Of a DNA stretch of 64,000 bases, positions 1 to 8,983 are shown piece after piece; the first letter of the stretch is position 1, and each line of letters starts with the position of its first letter. This stretch comes from Mitsuaria sp. PDC51 (GTDB taxonomy: Bacteria; Pseudomonadota; Gammaproteobacteria; Burkholderiales; Burkholderiaceae_C). The stretch is from positions 1,302,001-1,366,000 of the forward strand of contig NZ_FOZE01000002.1 in assembly GCF_900113225.1 (NCBI RefSeq). The letters are read 5' to 3'. The position numbers and the translations under genes were made by a program. A model generated the notes under the pieces. It searched no databases. It saw only the letters and a list, made by a program, of their open reading frames with translations, and was not told where the DNA came from.

Positions 1-302
1 GACGACAGGTCGAGCCGGTCGCAGAGCAGGTTGCCGATCAGCGCGTGGCGGATCTCGTCGTCGTAGCGGTACTGGCCGTTGACGCCGGCGCGGCTGAGCA
101 TCACCAGGTCGTCGATGCGCAACTGGTCGATGCGGCGGACGAGCGCCTCGCGCACGGCGGGGCTCAGGTCGGTATAGCGCTCCAGGCCCTGCGATGGCGA
201 CAGCTCGTTGCGCAGTTGCTCCGGACGCGCGGGCGCGCAAGGCGGCGTCGAAGCCGGCGTGGCCGCGGCGGTGGCAAGGACGAAGGATGCAAGCACGGAC
301 AT
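1..302 (-). CDS. Hypothetical secreted protein (3' end beyond the window)
   Basis: About 100 codons are visible, starting at the ATG at 302 and running off the left edge. The N-terminus (MSVLASFVLATAAATPAST) looks like a signal peptide. It is followed by a hydrophilic region with the words LSPAVREALVRRIDQL and YRYDDEIRHAL, which suggests helices. I do not recognise a family. It reads away from the MATE gene, and the 259 bp between them holds nothing I can name. The start is supported by the signal-like sequence, not by a clear ribosome binding site. Confidence 0.6.
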   Translation of the reverse strand, partial: MSVLASFVLATAAATPASTPPCAPARPEQLRNELSPSQGLERYTDLSPAVREALVRRIDQLRIDDLVMLSRAGVNGQYRYDDEIRHALIGNLLCDRLDLS

Positions 303-561
303 GGCGGTCTCCTCCGCCCCGAGCGGCGGTCCCCGGCCTGCGGAGCCGTCCCTGCGGAGCTCGTTGTCGTCCCCCTGACGGCGGCCGGCGCGTCTGCGCG
401 CGCACGGTCGGTCTCTCGCAGCAAGGCCCGGGCCAGAACTGCAAGTGGGGACGGCGATTGAGGTTTTTCCGTCGGCCCCGGCGGGACGGCGCGCGAGTGT
501 CAAATCCGTCGACAGCGCGGAGGCGTCATGGCCTCACGGCCGCGCCGCATTGCCGCCCGCG

Positions 562-1923
562 TCAGTGCGCCTGCGCGGCCAGGCGCAGCCGGCGGTGCAC
601 CGCCCGCGCCTGCGGCACCCAGCCCAGTCGCGCCCAGCGGCGCCACATCAGCAGCCCGCGGATCCATTCGTCCGCCGCATAGGCGATCCACAGGCCGACC
701 AGGCCCAGCCCGAGCACCTCGCCCAGCAGCCAGCTGCCGCCGGCCAGCACCACCAGCATCGAGCCCGCGCCGACCATCACCGGATACTTCGCGTCGCCGG
801 CGGCGCGCAGGGCGTTGATGACCACGAGGTTGAAGGTCCGCCCCGGCTCCAGGATCACCGTGATCCACATCAGCACGGCCGCGCTGGCGAGGATGGCCTC
901 GTCGTGGGTGAACAGCGTCAGCAGCCATGGCGCCGCCGCCGCCGCCGCGCCCGCGACCACCACGCTGATCGCCAGCCCGCGCGCCAGCGCGCGGCGCACC
1001 AGCCGGTGCGCCTCGTGCAGCTGGCCGGCGCCGATCAGGTGGCCGACGACGATCTCCGCCGCGAAGCCGGTCGCCAGGCCGGGCAGCAGCACGAAGTACA
1101 TCAGCTGCGAGGTGTAGCTGTGCGCCGCCAGCGCCGACGCGCCCAGGTGCCCGGCCACGGCGATGCTCACCATGTAGGCCAGGCGGTAGGCGATGTTCTC
1201 GGCCGCGCCGGGCAGGCCGATGTGCAGCACCGCGGCGAGCTCCGCGCGCGGCAGCCGCCACCAGTCGGAGGCGCGCGGGCGCAGGTCCAGGCGCGCGCGC
1301 CACAGCCAGACATGCAGGCCCAGGCCGAAGGCGCGGCTCAGCGCCAGCGCCAGGGCGAAGCCCGGCAGGCCCAGGCGCGGCATCAGCAGCACCGACAGCA
1401 GCAGCTGCGCCACCTGCATCGCCACCAGCACCAGCAGCGTGTCGCGGCTGCGCAGGTGGGCGCGCATGACGCTGGCCATCGAGGCATTCCAGGCGTCCAG
1501 CATCAGCGCCGGCGCCAGCGCCATCAGGAAGGGCTGCGCCAGCGGCAGCACTTCCGCCGGCGCATTCATCAGGCGCAGCAGCGGGCCGGCGAACAGCAGC
1601 GCCATCACCGCGGTGGAGCCGCCCAGCCAGCTGCTGGCGCCGAGCGCGGCGCGCGCGGTCGCGTCCGCCACCGCGCGGCGGCCGCTGCCCAGCGCCTGCG
1701 TGATGACCACGCTGATGCCGGCGCCGATGATGCGGAAGAGGATGAACAGCGTGGCCGCCAGCTGGTTGGCCAGCGCGAAGGCGGCCCCGGCGGGATCGGA
1801 GATCCGGGCCGCCATCATGGTGCCGATCACGCCGACGGCGATGCCCAGGCAGAGCTCGAGGAACAGGGGCCAGGCCAGCGAGAACAGGCGGGGCGACGGC
1901 GGCGTGTGCGAGGGGGACGACAT
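562..1923 (-). CDS. MATE family efflux transporter
   Basis: A 453-residue polytopic membrane protein of the multi-antimicrobial extrusion (MATE) family, the usual length. These carriers use Na+ or H+ gradients to export cationic drugs and metabolites. About twelve hydrophobic helices can be counted. The first carries the motif LAWPLFLELCLG, and the next has QLAATLFILFRIIGAGISVV, typical of the N-lobe. The second half repeats the pattern (HIGLPGAAENIAYRLAYM). The start is the ATG at 1923. No regulator or partner gene adjoins it, so the substrate is unknown. Family assignment rests on the topology and on the repeated half-transporter motifs. Confidence 0.9.
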   Translation of the reverse strand: MSSPSHTPPSPRLFSLAWPLFLELCLGIAVGVIGTMMAARISDPAGAAFALANQLAATLFILFRIIGAGISVVITQALGSGRRAVADATARAALGASSWLGGSTAVMALLFAGPLLRLMNAPAEVLPLAQPFLMALAPALMLDAWNASMASVMRAHLRSRDTLLVLVAMQVAQLLLSVLLMPRLGLPGFALALALSRAFGLGLHVWLWRARLDLRPRASDWWRLPRAELAAVLHIGLPGAAENIAYRLAYMVSIAVAGHLGASALAAHSYTSQLMYFVLLPGLATGFAAEIVVGHLIGAGQLHEAHRLVRRALARGLAISVVVAGAAAAAAPWLLTLFTHDEAILASAAVLMWITVILEPGRTFNLVVINALRAAGDAKYPVMVGAGSMLVVLAGGSWLLGEVLGLGLVGLWIAYAADEWIRGLLMWRRWARLGWVPQARAVHRRLRLAAQAH

Positions 1924-2145
1924 GGTGCGGCGGCGGGAGGCGGACGCGCGCCGCCGCTGACAGCGGTGGACACGAGCGCGGGATTCTCTCGTGGCGTCGC
2001 CGCGCCCGGGGGCCGTAACCGCGATGAAACCGACCGGGCCGTCGACGTTGTCGTTTCGCCGCCACCGGGCGGTGGCGAGGCCGGGCCGCGTGCGCCGTAT
2101 TGGCCGTATCGGTCGGGCGGGGACCGCGTGCGGCGGGGGCGCCGC

Positions 2146-2409
2146 TCAGGCGGCCGAGGGTCCGGCCGGCGCGGCCACCGGGCACATCGGCAAGCCGCCA
2201 GCGAGGAAGGCGCCGCGTTCGGCGTCCAGGGCCGGGCGCAGCGAAACCAGTTCCGCGCGCTCGCCATAGAGCTCGTCGAGCTCCTCCAGCAGCAGCGCGC
2301 GCACCGCCGCCTCCGCCGAGGGCGGCAGGGCGCGGACCCATTGGCGGTCGCGGCCGTCCAGGCGATAGAGCACCACCCAGATGACGCAGGTGTCGATGAA
2401 AGCGGACAT
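2146..2409 (-). CDS. Small conserved-looking protein of unknown function
   Basis: An 87-residue protein that starts at the ATG at 2409. The first fifteen residues are hydrophobic (FIDTCVIWVVLYRL). A charged helical segment follows (AEAAVRALLLEELDELYGERAELVSLRP), with a proline- and alanine-rich tail. I do not recognise a named family. The regular helix pattern and the isolated position between pldA and the MATE gene make it more likely real than the longer overlapping frames here, but the evidence is modest. Confidence 0.45.
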   Translation of the reverse strand: MSAFIDTCVIWVVLYRLDGRDRQWVRALPPSAEAAVRALLLEELDELYGERAELVSLRPALDAERGAFLAGGLPMCPVAAPAGPSAA

Positions 2410-2560
2410 GCGCGCAGCCTAGTCGAGCCACCGCGCGAAGGCGATGGGGGCGGCCCGGCCGGGGTGCGCCATATTCATCGAAACCGGGCCCCGTGACGCG
2501 GCGGCGGCGGCCGGTCGTGACGGAAGTCCGCCGGCGGCCGGTCGCGATGAGCGGCCGCGC

Positions 2561-3766
2561 CTAGCGCCATTCGATGACGGACACGCCCAGCCCCACCCGC
2601 GATTCGCGGAAGTTGTAGTCGATCAGGCTCTCGCCGTAGCCGCTGAACAGCTGCAGGTAGCCGTGCAGGCCGCCGCCGATCGGGAAGGCCCATTCCAACT
2701 GCGCGGAGCCGCGCGAGCGGTCGCCGAAGCGCAGGCTGTGCCGCGCCGTCAGCGCCAGCACGTGGCGCCCCAGCTTCTGCGTCACCAGCACCTCGCCGCG
2801 GCCGACGTAGTCCTGGATGCGCGGGTTGTCGTCGCTGCCGCCGTTCAGGATCCGCCACCAGGGCCGCAGGCTGACGGTGGTCTCGCCGTGTTCCAGGCTC
2901 AGGTCGCCGATCAGCCGGTTCCAGCTGCGCGACAGCGGCGCCGCCCGGCCGTTGGACTGGTGGTTCAGGCTCAGGCCCACCATGCTGGCCTTCCAGCCGA
3001 AGGGCAGCGCCACGTCGGCGCCGTGGGTCACGATCAGCTCCGGCTCGTAGTTGGTCTCGCGGAACGGCCGCGACACGCGCCCGTTGTAGACCTGCCAGCG
3101 CGAGCTCTGGGTGTAGGCGCCCCAGACGGACAGGCTGCCGTGGTCGTCGAGCGACCAGATCTTGGACTTGAGGCTGATCTGGAACTTGGCTTCGTTCTTG
3201 TCCAGGTCCAGCGCCTGCACCACGCCGTTGTCCGGCGTTTCGGACGACGGCGCCGGGGAGCGGTTGGAGCGCGAGGTCCAGGACACCGGCAGCAGGTAGA
3301 CCGGCTTGTAGGGCCGCGGCAGGAAGCGCGGGAGCTGGTCACGGCAGGACAGCTCCCAGCGCTCGGACAGCGTCGAGCCCAGGTAGTTGCGGGCGCTGCC
3401 CGAGGCCTCCGGCAGGCGCGAGCACGGATCGTCCACCCGCGGCACGCTGGCCGCGGCCGCCACCGGCAGCGCGGCGGGCACCGGCACCGGCGCCGCCTGC
3501 GCGACCGCCGACGGCGGCGCCGCGTCGGGCGCGCGGCCATGCAGGCGGTCGTAGCAGGCCAGCCGGGCGTCGTTGTCCGGGATGGCGGCGCACTCGGACG
3601 GCGTCTTCGCCGCCGCGGCGGCGTTCAAGGCCGGGGTCTGCGCCGGCAGCGCCGCGACCTGCGCCGACGCCTCGTCCGACCAGGCGGCGATCAGTGCCGC
3701 CAGCACCGCCGCCGCCCACGTCATCGCCTTCGCGAGGCGCAGGCGCCACGTCCTCATCGACACCAT
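2561..3766 (-). CDS. pldA: Outer-membrane phospholipase A (OMPLA)
   Basis: A 401-residue homologue of PldA, a calcium-dependent outer-membrane beta-barrel enzyme that removes acyl chains from phospholipids misplaced in the outer leaflet. The catalytic signature NHQSNG supplies His and Ser. The downstream SRSWNRL supplies the Asn of the His-Ser-Asn triad. An N-terminal signal peptide ends near SDEASAQ. About 100 residues of alanine- and proline-rich sequence with paired cysteines (CAAIPDNDARLACYDRLHG) precede the barrel, a common extension in this family in beta-proteobacteria. The start is the ATG at 3766; the ATG at 3757 is an equal alternative. The barrel ends with the aromatic-rich region GVSVIEWR. 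Confidence 0.92.
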   Translation of the reverse strand: MVSMRTWRLRLAKAMTWAAAVLAALIAAWSDEASAQVAALPAQTPALNAAAAAKTPSECAAIPDNDARLACYDRLHGRAPDAAPPSAVAQAAPVPVPAALPVAAAASVPRVDDPCSRLPEASGSARNYLGSTLSERWELSCRDQLPRFLPRPYKPVYLLPVSWTSRSNRSPAPSSETPDNGVVQALDLDKNEAKFQISLKSKIWSLDDHGSLSVWGAYTQSSRWQVYNGRVSRPFRETNYEPELIVTHGADVALPFGWKASMVGLSLNHQSNGRAAPLSRSWNRLIGDLSLEHGETTVSLRPWWRILNGGSDDNPRIQDYVGRGEVLVTQKLGRHVLALTARHSLRFGDRSRGSAQLEWAFPIGGGLHGYLQLFSGYGESLIDYNFRESRVGLGVSVIEWR

Positions 3767-3867
3767 CGTGCATCCGTCCTAGTCCAGTCGAAGCGGGCGG
3801 GATGCAAACGGCGTTCCCGGCCCAGGCGGCAGAACTTGCCGAGGCACGCTCCCTAGAATCGGCCGCC

Positions 3868-5322
3868 ATGCAGCCGTCCACCGCCCCCGTTTCCTTGTCG
3901 ACCGCCCCGGCGCCGGGCAAGTCCTGGCCCCACTGGCACCACCGGCCCCGCTGGCCTGCATGGGCCGCCCTGGCCGCGCCGCTGCTGCTGAGCGCCTGCG
4001 CCCAGTGGTCGCGCGCGCCCCAGGCCCCGGCCACCACGCCCCAGGCCGTGCCGGGCGGGCCCTTCGCGCCCGCCGCGCTGCAGGCCTTGCGGCCGGAGCA
4101 GTTCCGCTCCACCGTCGGCAGCGGCGCCGACGCGCAGGCGCGCTGGATCAACGACCGCGCCCGCATCCGTACCGCCGCCGCGCAGGCACTGGCCGCGCCG
4201 CAGGACGGCGCCGCCCTGCGCGAACTGGCGCAGGCGCTGCGACTCGTCGCCCATTACCGGGCCGAGATCGACACCGCCCGCCAGGCGCTGCTGGCCGCGC
4301 TGCCCGCGCTGGACAACCAGCCGGCGGAGGTCCAGCGCCCGCTGCTGACGGCCGCCTTCACGCTCTACGCCTTCGACGCGGCGCCGCTGCTGCGTCCGCT
4401 GCTGCCGCGCCTGGCCGCGCCGCGCGAATTCGCGATCGCCGCCTATGCGCTGATGCAGACCCGCCAGCCGGCGGACCTGGCGCTGATCCAGTCGCAACTG
4501 GCGCAGCGCGACCGCGACGAGCCGCGCCTGCAGGCGCTGGCCCAGGCCCTGGCGACGGCGCAGGGCGTCCCGCAGCCGGCGCGTCCGCCGCTGGCCGATC
4601 TGCTGGCGATCCGCCCCGGCTACCCGGTGGTGTTCAGTTTCCAGCGGCCGGGCCGGCAGCAGATGGGCCTGGCGCTGGTGCGGCAGGCCGACGGCCGTTT
4701 CGTGCGACGCGCCGATGGCGGTCTCTTCAACATCGAGCAGCTGGCGCTCTCCAGCAGCGGCCTGCCGGGCACGATCACGCTGGGCAACACTCCGCAGGGC
4801 CTGTTCACCATCCAGGGCGCCGGACGCGCCGCCTCCAACATCTGGATCGGCCCGACGCCTTACCTCCACACCAAGGTGCCGGGCGAAGCCAGCGTTGCCG
4901 AGTACGAACAGCGGGTCCCCGGCGCCAACGAGCCGCCCTGGACGCTGGACCGCTACCGCGCGCTGCTGCCCGCGTCCTGGCGCGACTACGCCCCCTTGCA
5001 GGAGGCCTGGCTGGCGGGCCGCGCCGGTCGCGACGAGATGCTGATGCATGGCAGCACCATCGATCCGCGCTACTACGTCGGCAGCCGCTTCTATCCGGGC
5101 ACGCCGTCGGACGGTTGCCTGGTGGCGATGGAGTACTGGTCGCCGGAGGGCACGATGGTGCACAGCGACCAGATCGCGCTGCTGCAGGCCTTCAGCGCCC
5201 AGGGCCGTGACCGCGGCTACATGGTGCTGGTCGAACTGGACCCGGCCCCCACGCCCGTCGCCCTGGCCGAGGTGATCCAGTCCGTGCTCGACGCCGAGGC
5301 CCGCACGCCCGGGCGCCGGTGA
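3868..5322 (+). CDS. Lipoprotein with a YkuD (L,D-transpeptidase)-like C-terminal motif
   Basis: A 484-residue predicted lipoprotein. A long N-terminal stretch leads to the lipobox LLLSAC (Cys 44). A helical, repeat-like alpha region covers roughly residues 80-250. The C-terminal third contains MHGSTIDP (His 394) and PSDGCLVAMEYW (Cys 417). This resembles the HG...S-x-GC active site of YkuD-fold L,D-transpeptidases, which cross-link or trim peptidoglycan through a cysteine thioester. The canonical motif is SHGC; here it is SDGC and the His-Cys spacing is a few residues longer, so activity is uncertain. The ATG at 3868 is chosen over upstream in-frame starts because a TAGAAT hexamer (3854-3859) lies 8 nt before it and the signal sequence starts there. 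Its position just before murQ suggests a cell-wall role (inference). Confidence 0.7.
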   Translation: MQPSTAPVSLSTAPAPGKSWPHWHHRPRWPAWAALAAPLLLSACAQWSRAPQAPATTPQAVPGGPFAPAALQALRPEQFRSTVGSGADAQARWINDRARIRTAAAQALAAPQDGAALRELAQALRLVAHYRAEIDTARQALLAALPALDNQPAEVQRPLLTAAFTLYAFDAAPLLRPLLPRLAAPREFAIAAYALMQTRQPADLALIQSQLAQRDRDEPRLQALAQALATAQGVPQPARPPLADLLAIRPGYPVVFSFQRPGRQQMGLALVRQADGRFVRRADGGLFNIEQLALSSSGLPGTITLGNTPQGLFTIQGAGRAASNIWIGPTPYLHTKVPGEASVAEYEQRVPGANEPPWTLDRYRALLPASWRDYAPLQEAWLAGRAGRDEMLMHGSTIDPRYYVGSRFYPGTPSDGCLVAMEYWSPEGTMVHSDQIALLQAFSAQGRDRGYMVLVELDPAPTPVALAEVIQSVLDAEARTPGRR

Positions 5323-5330
5323 GGCTCGAA

Positions 5331-5369
5331 CAGGGCGTGAGGTTCGCGGACGCGAGGCCTCATGCCCTG
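5331..5369. other. Long hairpin after the YkuD-like lipoprotein gene
   Basis: Inverted arms CAGGGCGTGAGG (5331-5342) and CCTCATGCCCTG (5358-5369) pair over 12 positions with one G-T wobble. Inside them TCGCG (5344-5348) and CGCGA (5351-5355) extend the stem. It begins 9 nt after the stop codon. No T-tract follows, so it may be a Rho-assisted or processing stem, or a repeat unit, and not a classic terminator. Confidence 0.55.
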
Positions 5370-5451
5370 GTCGGGCCTGCGCGCCGAAGGTGGCAGTCCT
5401 TGCCAGAGCCCTTGCGATCACCACCGGTTATGGCGTTCCCGCGCCGTTTCA

Positions 5452-5481
5452 TTGGCAGCCGCCGGGCGCGCCCACTAGAGT
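5452..5481 (+). promoter_or_regulatory. Candidate sigma-70 promoter of murQ
   Basis: TTGGCA (5452-5457) and TAGAGT (5476-5481) are separated by 18 bp and match the -35 and -10 consensus at five and four of six positions. The murQ ATG lies 10 nt after the -10 hexamer, so a transcript from here would be nearly leaderless. Confidence 0.5.
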
Positions 5482-5491
5482 AGGCCGCACC

Positions 5492-6394
5492 ATGCCCGAT
5501 TCCCCGCAGCCTCTGAACACCGAAGCCCCGAGCGAGCATCACCCGGATCTGGACCTGTATGAGAGCCTGCGCCTGATGGAGGTCTTCATCGACGACCAGC
5601 GCGCGGCCGTGGCGGCGGTGCGCGCGGCGGCCGGGGCGCTGGCGGCGGCCGTGGACGCGGCGCTGCCGCGGCTGGTCGCCGGCGGGCGCTTGCTGTACGC
5701 GGGCGCGGGCACCTCGGGCCGGCTCGGGGTGCTGGACAGTGTCGAGCTGGTGCCGACCTTCTCCTGGCCGCGCGAGCGTGCCGTCGCGGTCCTGGCCGGC
5801 GGCGAGGGCGCGATGTTCGTGGCCGTCGAGGGCGCCGAGGACGACGAGCCGCAGGGCCGCCGCGACCTGGAGGCGCTCGCGCCGACACCGGACGACGTCG
5901 TCATCGGCATCGCCGCCTCGGGCCACACGCCGTATGTGCTGGGCGCGCTGGCGGCTGGGCGCGCGGCGGGCGCGCTGACGGTCGCGCTGGCCAACAACCC
6001 GGGCGCCGCGGTGCTGGCCGCCAGCGATCATCCGATCCTGCTGGACACCGGCGCCGAGGTCATCTCGGGCAGCACGCGGCTGAAGGCCGGCACGGCGCAG
6101 AAGATCGCGCTCAACAGTTTCTCGAGCGCGCTGATGGTCCGCCTGCACAAGGTCCACGGCAACCTGATGGTGGACATGAAGGCGACCAACGCGAAGCTGG
6201 TGCGCCGTGCGGTCGCGCTGACGATGCGTGCCAGCGCTGCCGACGAGCCGGCGGCGCGCGCCGCGCTCGAGCGCTGCGGCTTCCACGTCAAGACGGCGAT
6301 CGTGATGCTGCGGCGCGCGATCGATGCGGAGGCGGCCCGCGCGCTGCTCGCGCGCCATGCGGGCAATCTGCGCCAGGCGCTGGCCGAGCGCTGA
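5492..6394 (+). CDS. murQ: N-acetylmuramic acid 6-phosphate etherase
   Basis: A 300-residue MurQ. The enzyme cleaves the D-lactyl ether of MurNAc-6-phosphate in the cytoplasm, giving GlcNAc-6-phosphate and lactate, and so commits muramic acid to catabolism. The SIS sugar-phosphate fold is seen in GAGTSGRLGVLDSVEL, the segment EGAEDDEPQG that contains a conserved catalytic glutamate, and the phosphate-binding GIAASGHTPYVLGAL. The C-terminus has the expected three-helix end (ALLARHAGNLRQAL). Length is normal. The start at 5492 gives the usual NTE...LDLYESLRLM beginning. It heads a run of peptidoglycan-recycling genes. No murR regulator or murP phosphotransferase gene adjoins it, so substrate must come from a kinase, plausibly the BadF-family gene at 14663. 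Confidence 0.95.
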   Translation: MPDSPQPLNTEAPSEHHPDLDLYESLRLMEVFIDDQRAAVAAVRAAAGALAAAVDAALPRLVAGGRLLYAGAGTSGRLGVLDSVELVPTFSWPRERAVAVLAGGEGAMFVAVEGAEDDEPQGRRDLEALAPTPDDVVIGIAASGHTPYVLGALAAGRAAGALTVALANNPGAAVLAASDHPILLDTGAEVISGSTRLKAGTAQKIALNSFSSALMVRLHKVHGNLMVDMKATNAKLVRRAVALTMRASAADEPAARAALERCGFHVKTAIVMLRRAIDAEAARALLARHAGNLRQALAER

Positions 6395-6470
6395 TCCGCA
6401 AGCGGCCCTCGCACGCAAGCGCGGCAATCCCCATGCGGCCGCCGCTGCGTTTGCACCGACACTGAGGCCC

Positions 6471-7787
6471 ATGTCCGCCGCGCCTGTTTCTCCCGCTTCT
6501 CCCGTGACTCCCGCTTCGCCGTCGCCGCGAGGTCCCTGGGCCTGGGTGCCCACGCTGTACTTCGCGCAGGGCATGCCTTACGTGGTTGTGATGACGCTGT
6601 CGGTCATCATGTACAAGAACCTGGAGATCTCGAACACCGACATCGCGCTCTACACCAGCTGGCTTTACCTGCCCTGGGTCATCAAGCCGCTGTGGTCGCC
6701 GCTGGTCGAGCTGCTGGGCACCAAGCGGCTGTGGATCGTGACGCTGCAGTTCGCGGTCGGCGCGGCGCTGGCGATGGTGGCGCTGACGCTGCCGATGGAG
6801 CGCTTCTTCCAGCTCTCGCTGGCGGTGTTCTGGCTGATGGCCTTCGCCTCGGCCTCGCACGACATCGCCGCCGACGGCTTCTATCTGCTGGCGCTGGAGA
6901 AGCATCAGCAGGCCGCCTTCGTCGGCGTGCGCTCGACCTTCTATCGCGTGGCCAACATCGGCGGCCAGGGCGGGCTGGTGTGGCTCGCGGGCGAGCTGCA
7001 CGACCGCGGCGGCAGCTGGGCGCTCGCCTGGCAGGGCGTGATGGCGGTGCTGGCCGGCGCCTTCCTGCTGCTGGCCGCCTGGCACCTGTGGCGGCTGCCG
7101 AGACCGGCCGTCGACGCGCCGGTGCCGCCCGCCGAGCGCCGCTGGGCCACCTTCTTCGAGATCTTCCGCGCCTTCTTCCGCAAGCCGGGGCTCGCGGTCA
7201 CGCTCGGCTTCCTGCTGCTGTACCGCTTCCCCGAGGCGCAGCTGTTGAAGCTGGCCACGCCCTTCCTGCTCGATCCGCTGGACCAGGGCGGCCTGGCGCT
7301 GAGCAACAAGGAGGTCGGCCTGGCCTACGGCACGATCGGCCTGATCGCGCTGACGCTGGGCGGGTTGCTCGGCGGCTGGATCATCTCGCGCGTCGGACTC
7401 CGGCGCGCGCTGTGGCCGCTGGTGCTCGCGATGCACCTGCCCAACGTGGCGTTCCTGGCGATGGCCTGGGCGCATCCGGGCAGCCTCGCCCTCATCAGCG
7501 CGGCCCTGGCGGTCGAGCAGTTCGGCTACGGCCTGGGCTTCACCGCCTACCTGATGTACATGGTGCTGGTCGCCGAAGGCCCTCACAAGACTGCGCACTA
7601 CGCGATCTGCACCGGCTTCATGGCGCTGGGCATGATGCTGCCCGGCATGTGGAGCGGCTGGCTGCAGGACCAGCTCGGCTACCTGCACTTCTTCGGCTGG
7701 GTGCTGCTTGCGACGATCCCGTCGCTGGTCATGACCGCGCTGATCCGCATCCCCGAAGGCTTCGGCCGCAAGGAGCCCGGCGCGTGA
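6471..7787 (+). CDS. AmpG-like MFS permease
   Basis: A 438-residue major facilitator with about twelve membrane helices, related to AmpG, the inner-membrane importer of anhydro-muropeptides. The N-terminus WVPTLYFAQGMPYVVV, followed by the loop LPWVIKPLWSPLVELLGTKRLW, is typical of the AmpG/acetyl-CoA transporter branch. The segment SASHDIAADGFYLLAL is another family landmark. It lies 76 bp after murQ and overlaps the next gene (stop and GTG start share bases). That supports a role in importing cell-wall sugars or muropeptides for MurQ. The substrate is inferred from context, since this MFS branch also includes other carriers. The ATG at 6471 fits the first membrane helix. Confidence 0.85.
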   Translation: MSAAPVSPASPVTPASPSPRGPWAWVPTLYFAQGMPYVVVMTLSVIMYKNLEISNTDIALYTSWLYLPWVIKPLWSPLVELLGTKRLWIVTLQFAVGAALAMVALTLPMERFFQLSLAVFWLMAFASASHDIAADGFYLLALEKHQQAAFVGVRSTFYRVANIGGQGGLVWLAGELHDRGGSWALAWQGVMAVLAGAFLLLAAWHLWRLPRPAVDAPVPPAERRWATFFEIFRAFFRKPGLAVTLGFLLLYRFPEAQLLKLATPFLLDPLDQGGLALSNKEVGLAYGTIGLIALTLGGLLGGWIISRVGLRRALWPLVLAMHLPNVAFLAMAWAHPGSLALISAALAVEQFGYGLGFTAYLMYMVLVAEGPHKTAHYAICTGFMALGMMLPGMWSGWLQDQLGYLHFFGWVLLATIPSLVMTALIRIPEGFGRKEPGA

Positions 7788-8950
7788 GCGCGGCCGCGCC
7801 CGGCATGCGACCGGCGGCTGGCGAGCGGCTGCTGTCGCTGGACGCCTTCCGCGGCTTCGCGATCGCGGCGATGCTGCTGGTCAACAACCCGGGCGACTGG
7901 TCGGCGCTGTACGCGCCGCTCGGCCACGCGCAGTGGCATGGCTGGACCTTCACCGACTGGATCTTCCCGTTCTTCGTCTTCATCAGCGGGATCTCGATGA
8001 GCTTCAGCCTGGCCCGCCGCGGCCAGGTCGACGACCGCGGCGCGCTGCTGCGCCATGCCTGGCGACGCGGGACGACCATCGTCCTGATCGGCCTGCTGCT
8101 GAACCTGTTCCCGTTCTTCCACTTCGAGACGGTGCGGCTGCCGGGCGTGCTGCAGCGGCTCGGACTCATCACGATCCTGGCGGCACCGATCGCGCTGTGG
8201 TGTGGCTGGCGCGCGCAGCTGGCCGTGTTCATCGGCCTGCTGCTGGGCTACGGCCTGATCCAGACCTTCGTGGCCGTGCCCGATGCGCAGGGCGTCTGGC
8301 ACCGCGGCTCGCTGCAGCCGGGCGAGGACGTCGGCGCCTGGCTGGACCGGGCGCTGCTGGGCGGGCATCTGTGGGTGAAGAGCAAGACCTGGGACCCCGA
8401 AGGCCTGTTGAGCACGCTGCCGGCCGTCGCGAGCCAGATCGCCGGATTGCTGGCGGGCCGCTGGCTCGCGCGACGCGGCCGCGATCCCGCCGAGAAGGCG
8501 ATGTGGTTCATGGTGGCGGGGCTGGGCTGCCTCTGGGCCGCCCAGGTCCTCGATGCCTGGACGCTGCCGATCAACAAGAATCTGTGGACGCCCGCCTTCG
8601 TTTTCCTGACCACCGGCTGGGGGTGCCTCGTGTTCGGCGTGTTCTACTGGCTCCTCGATGCCGCGCCATTGCCCCGGATGCGCGACGCGATGGCGCGGCG
8701 CTTGCAGCCGCTGGTGGTGTTCGGCATGAACGCGCTGTTCCTGTTCGCGCTGTCCGGGCTGGTGGCCCGGCTGCTCGGGCTGGTCCACGTCGCCGAGGGC
8801 GTGTCGCTCAAGGCCTGGCTCTTCGCGCCGCTGCGCGCGCTGCCGGTGGATCCGCGTTTCGCGTCGCTGCTGTTCGCCGCCGGCTTCGTGGCGGCGTTCT
8901 ACGGCATCGCGTGGGCGATGTGGCGGCGCGGCTGGATCGTGAAAGTGTGA
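7784..8950 (+). CDS. NagX-like membrane acyltransferase (heparan-alpha-glucosaminide acetyltransferase family)
   Basis: A 388-residue polytopic protein beginning LLSLDAFRGFAIAAMLLVNNPG, the hallmark of the NagX/HGSNAT/DUF5009 family. About ten membrane helices are visible, with the conserved FTDWIFPFFVFISGISMSFS. Eukaryotic HGSNAT acetylates terminal glucosamine across the lysosomal membrane. The bacterial homologues cluster with GlcNAc and chitin genes, and their function is not settled. The GTG at 7784 overlaps the stop of the permease gene by three bases and implies translational coupling; the ATG at 7805 is possible. A role in handling amino sugars during wall recycling is inference. Confidence 0.85.
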   Translation: MSAAAPGMRPAAGERLLSLDAFRGFAIAAMLLVNNPGDWSALYAPLGHAQWHGWTFTDWIFPFFVFISGISMSFSLARRGQVDDRGALLRHAWRRGTTIVLIGLLLNLFPFFHFETVRLPGVLQRLGLITILAAPIALWCGWRAQLAVFIGLLLGYGLIQTFVAVPDAQGVWHRGSLQPGEDVGAWLDRALLGGHLWVKSKTWDPEGLLSTLPAVASQIAGLLAGRWLARRGRDPAEKAMWFMVAGLGCLWAAQVLDAWTLPINKNLWTPAFVFLTTGWGCLVFGVFYWLLDAAPLPRMRDAMARRLQPLVVFGMNALFLFALSGLVARLLGLVHVAEGVSLKAWLFAPLRALPVDPRFASLLFAAGFVAAFYGIAWAMWRRGWIVKV

Positions 8951-8983
8951 GCGGGCCGCACGGCGCCGCCGGATGAAGTTTCG

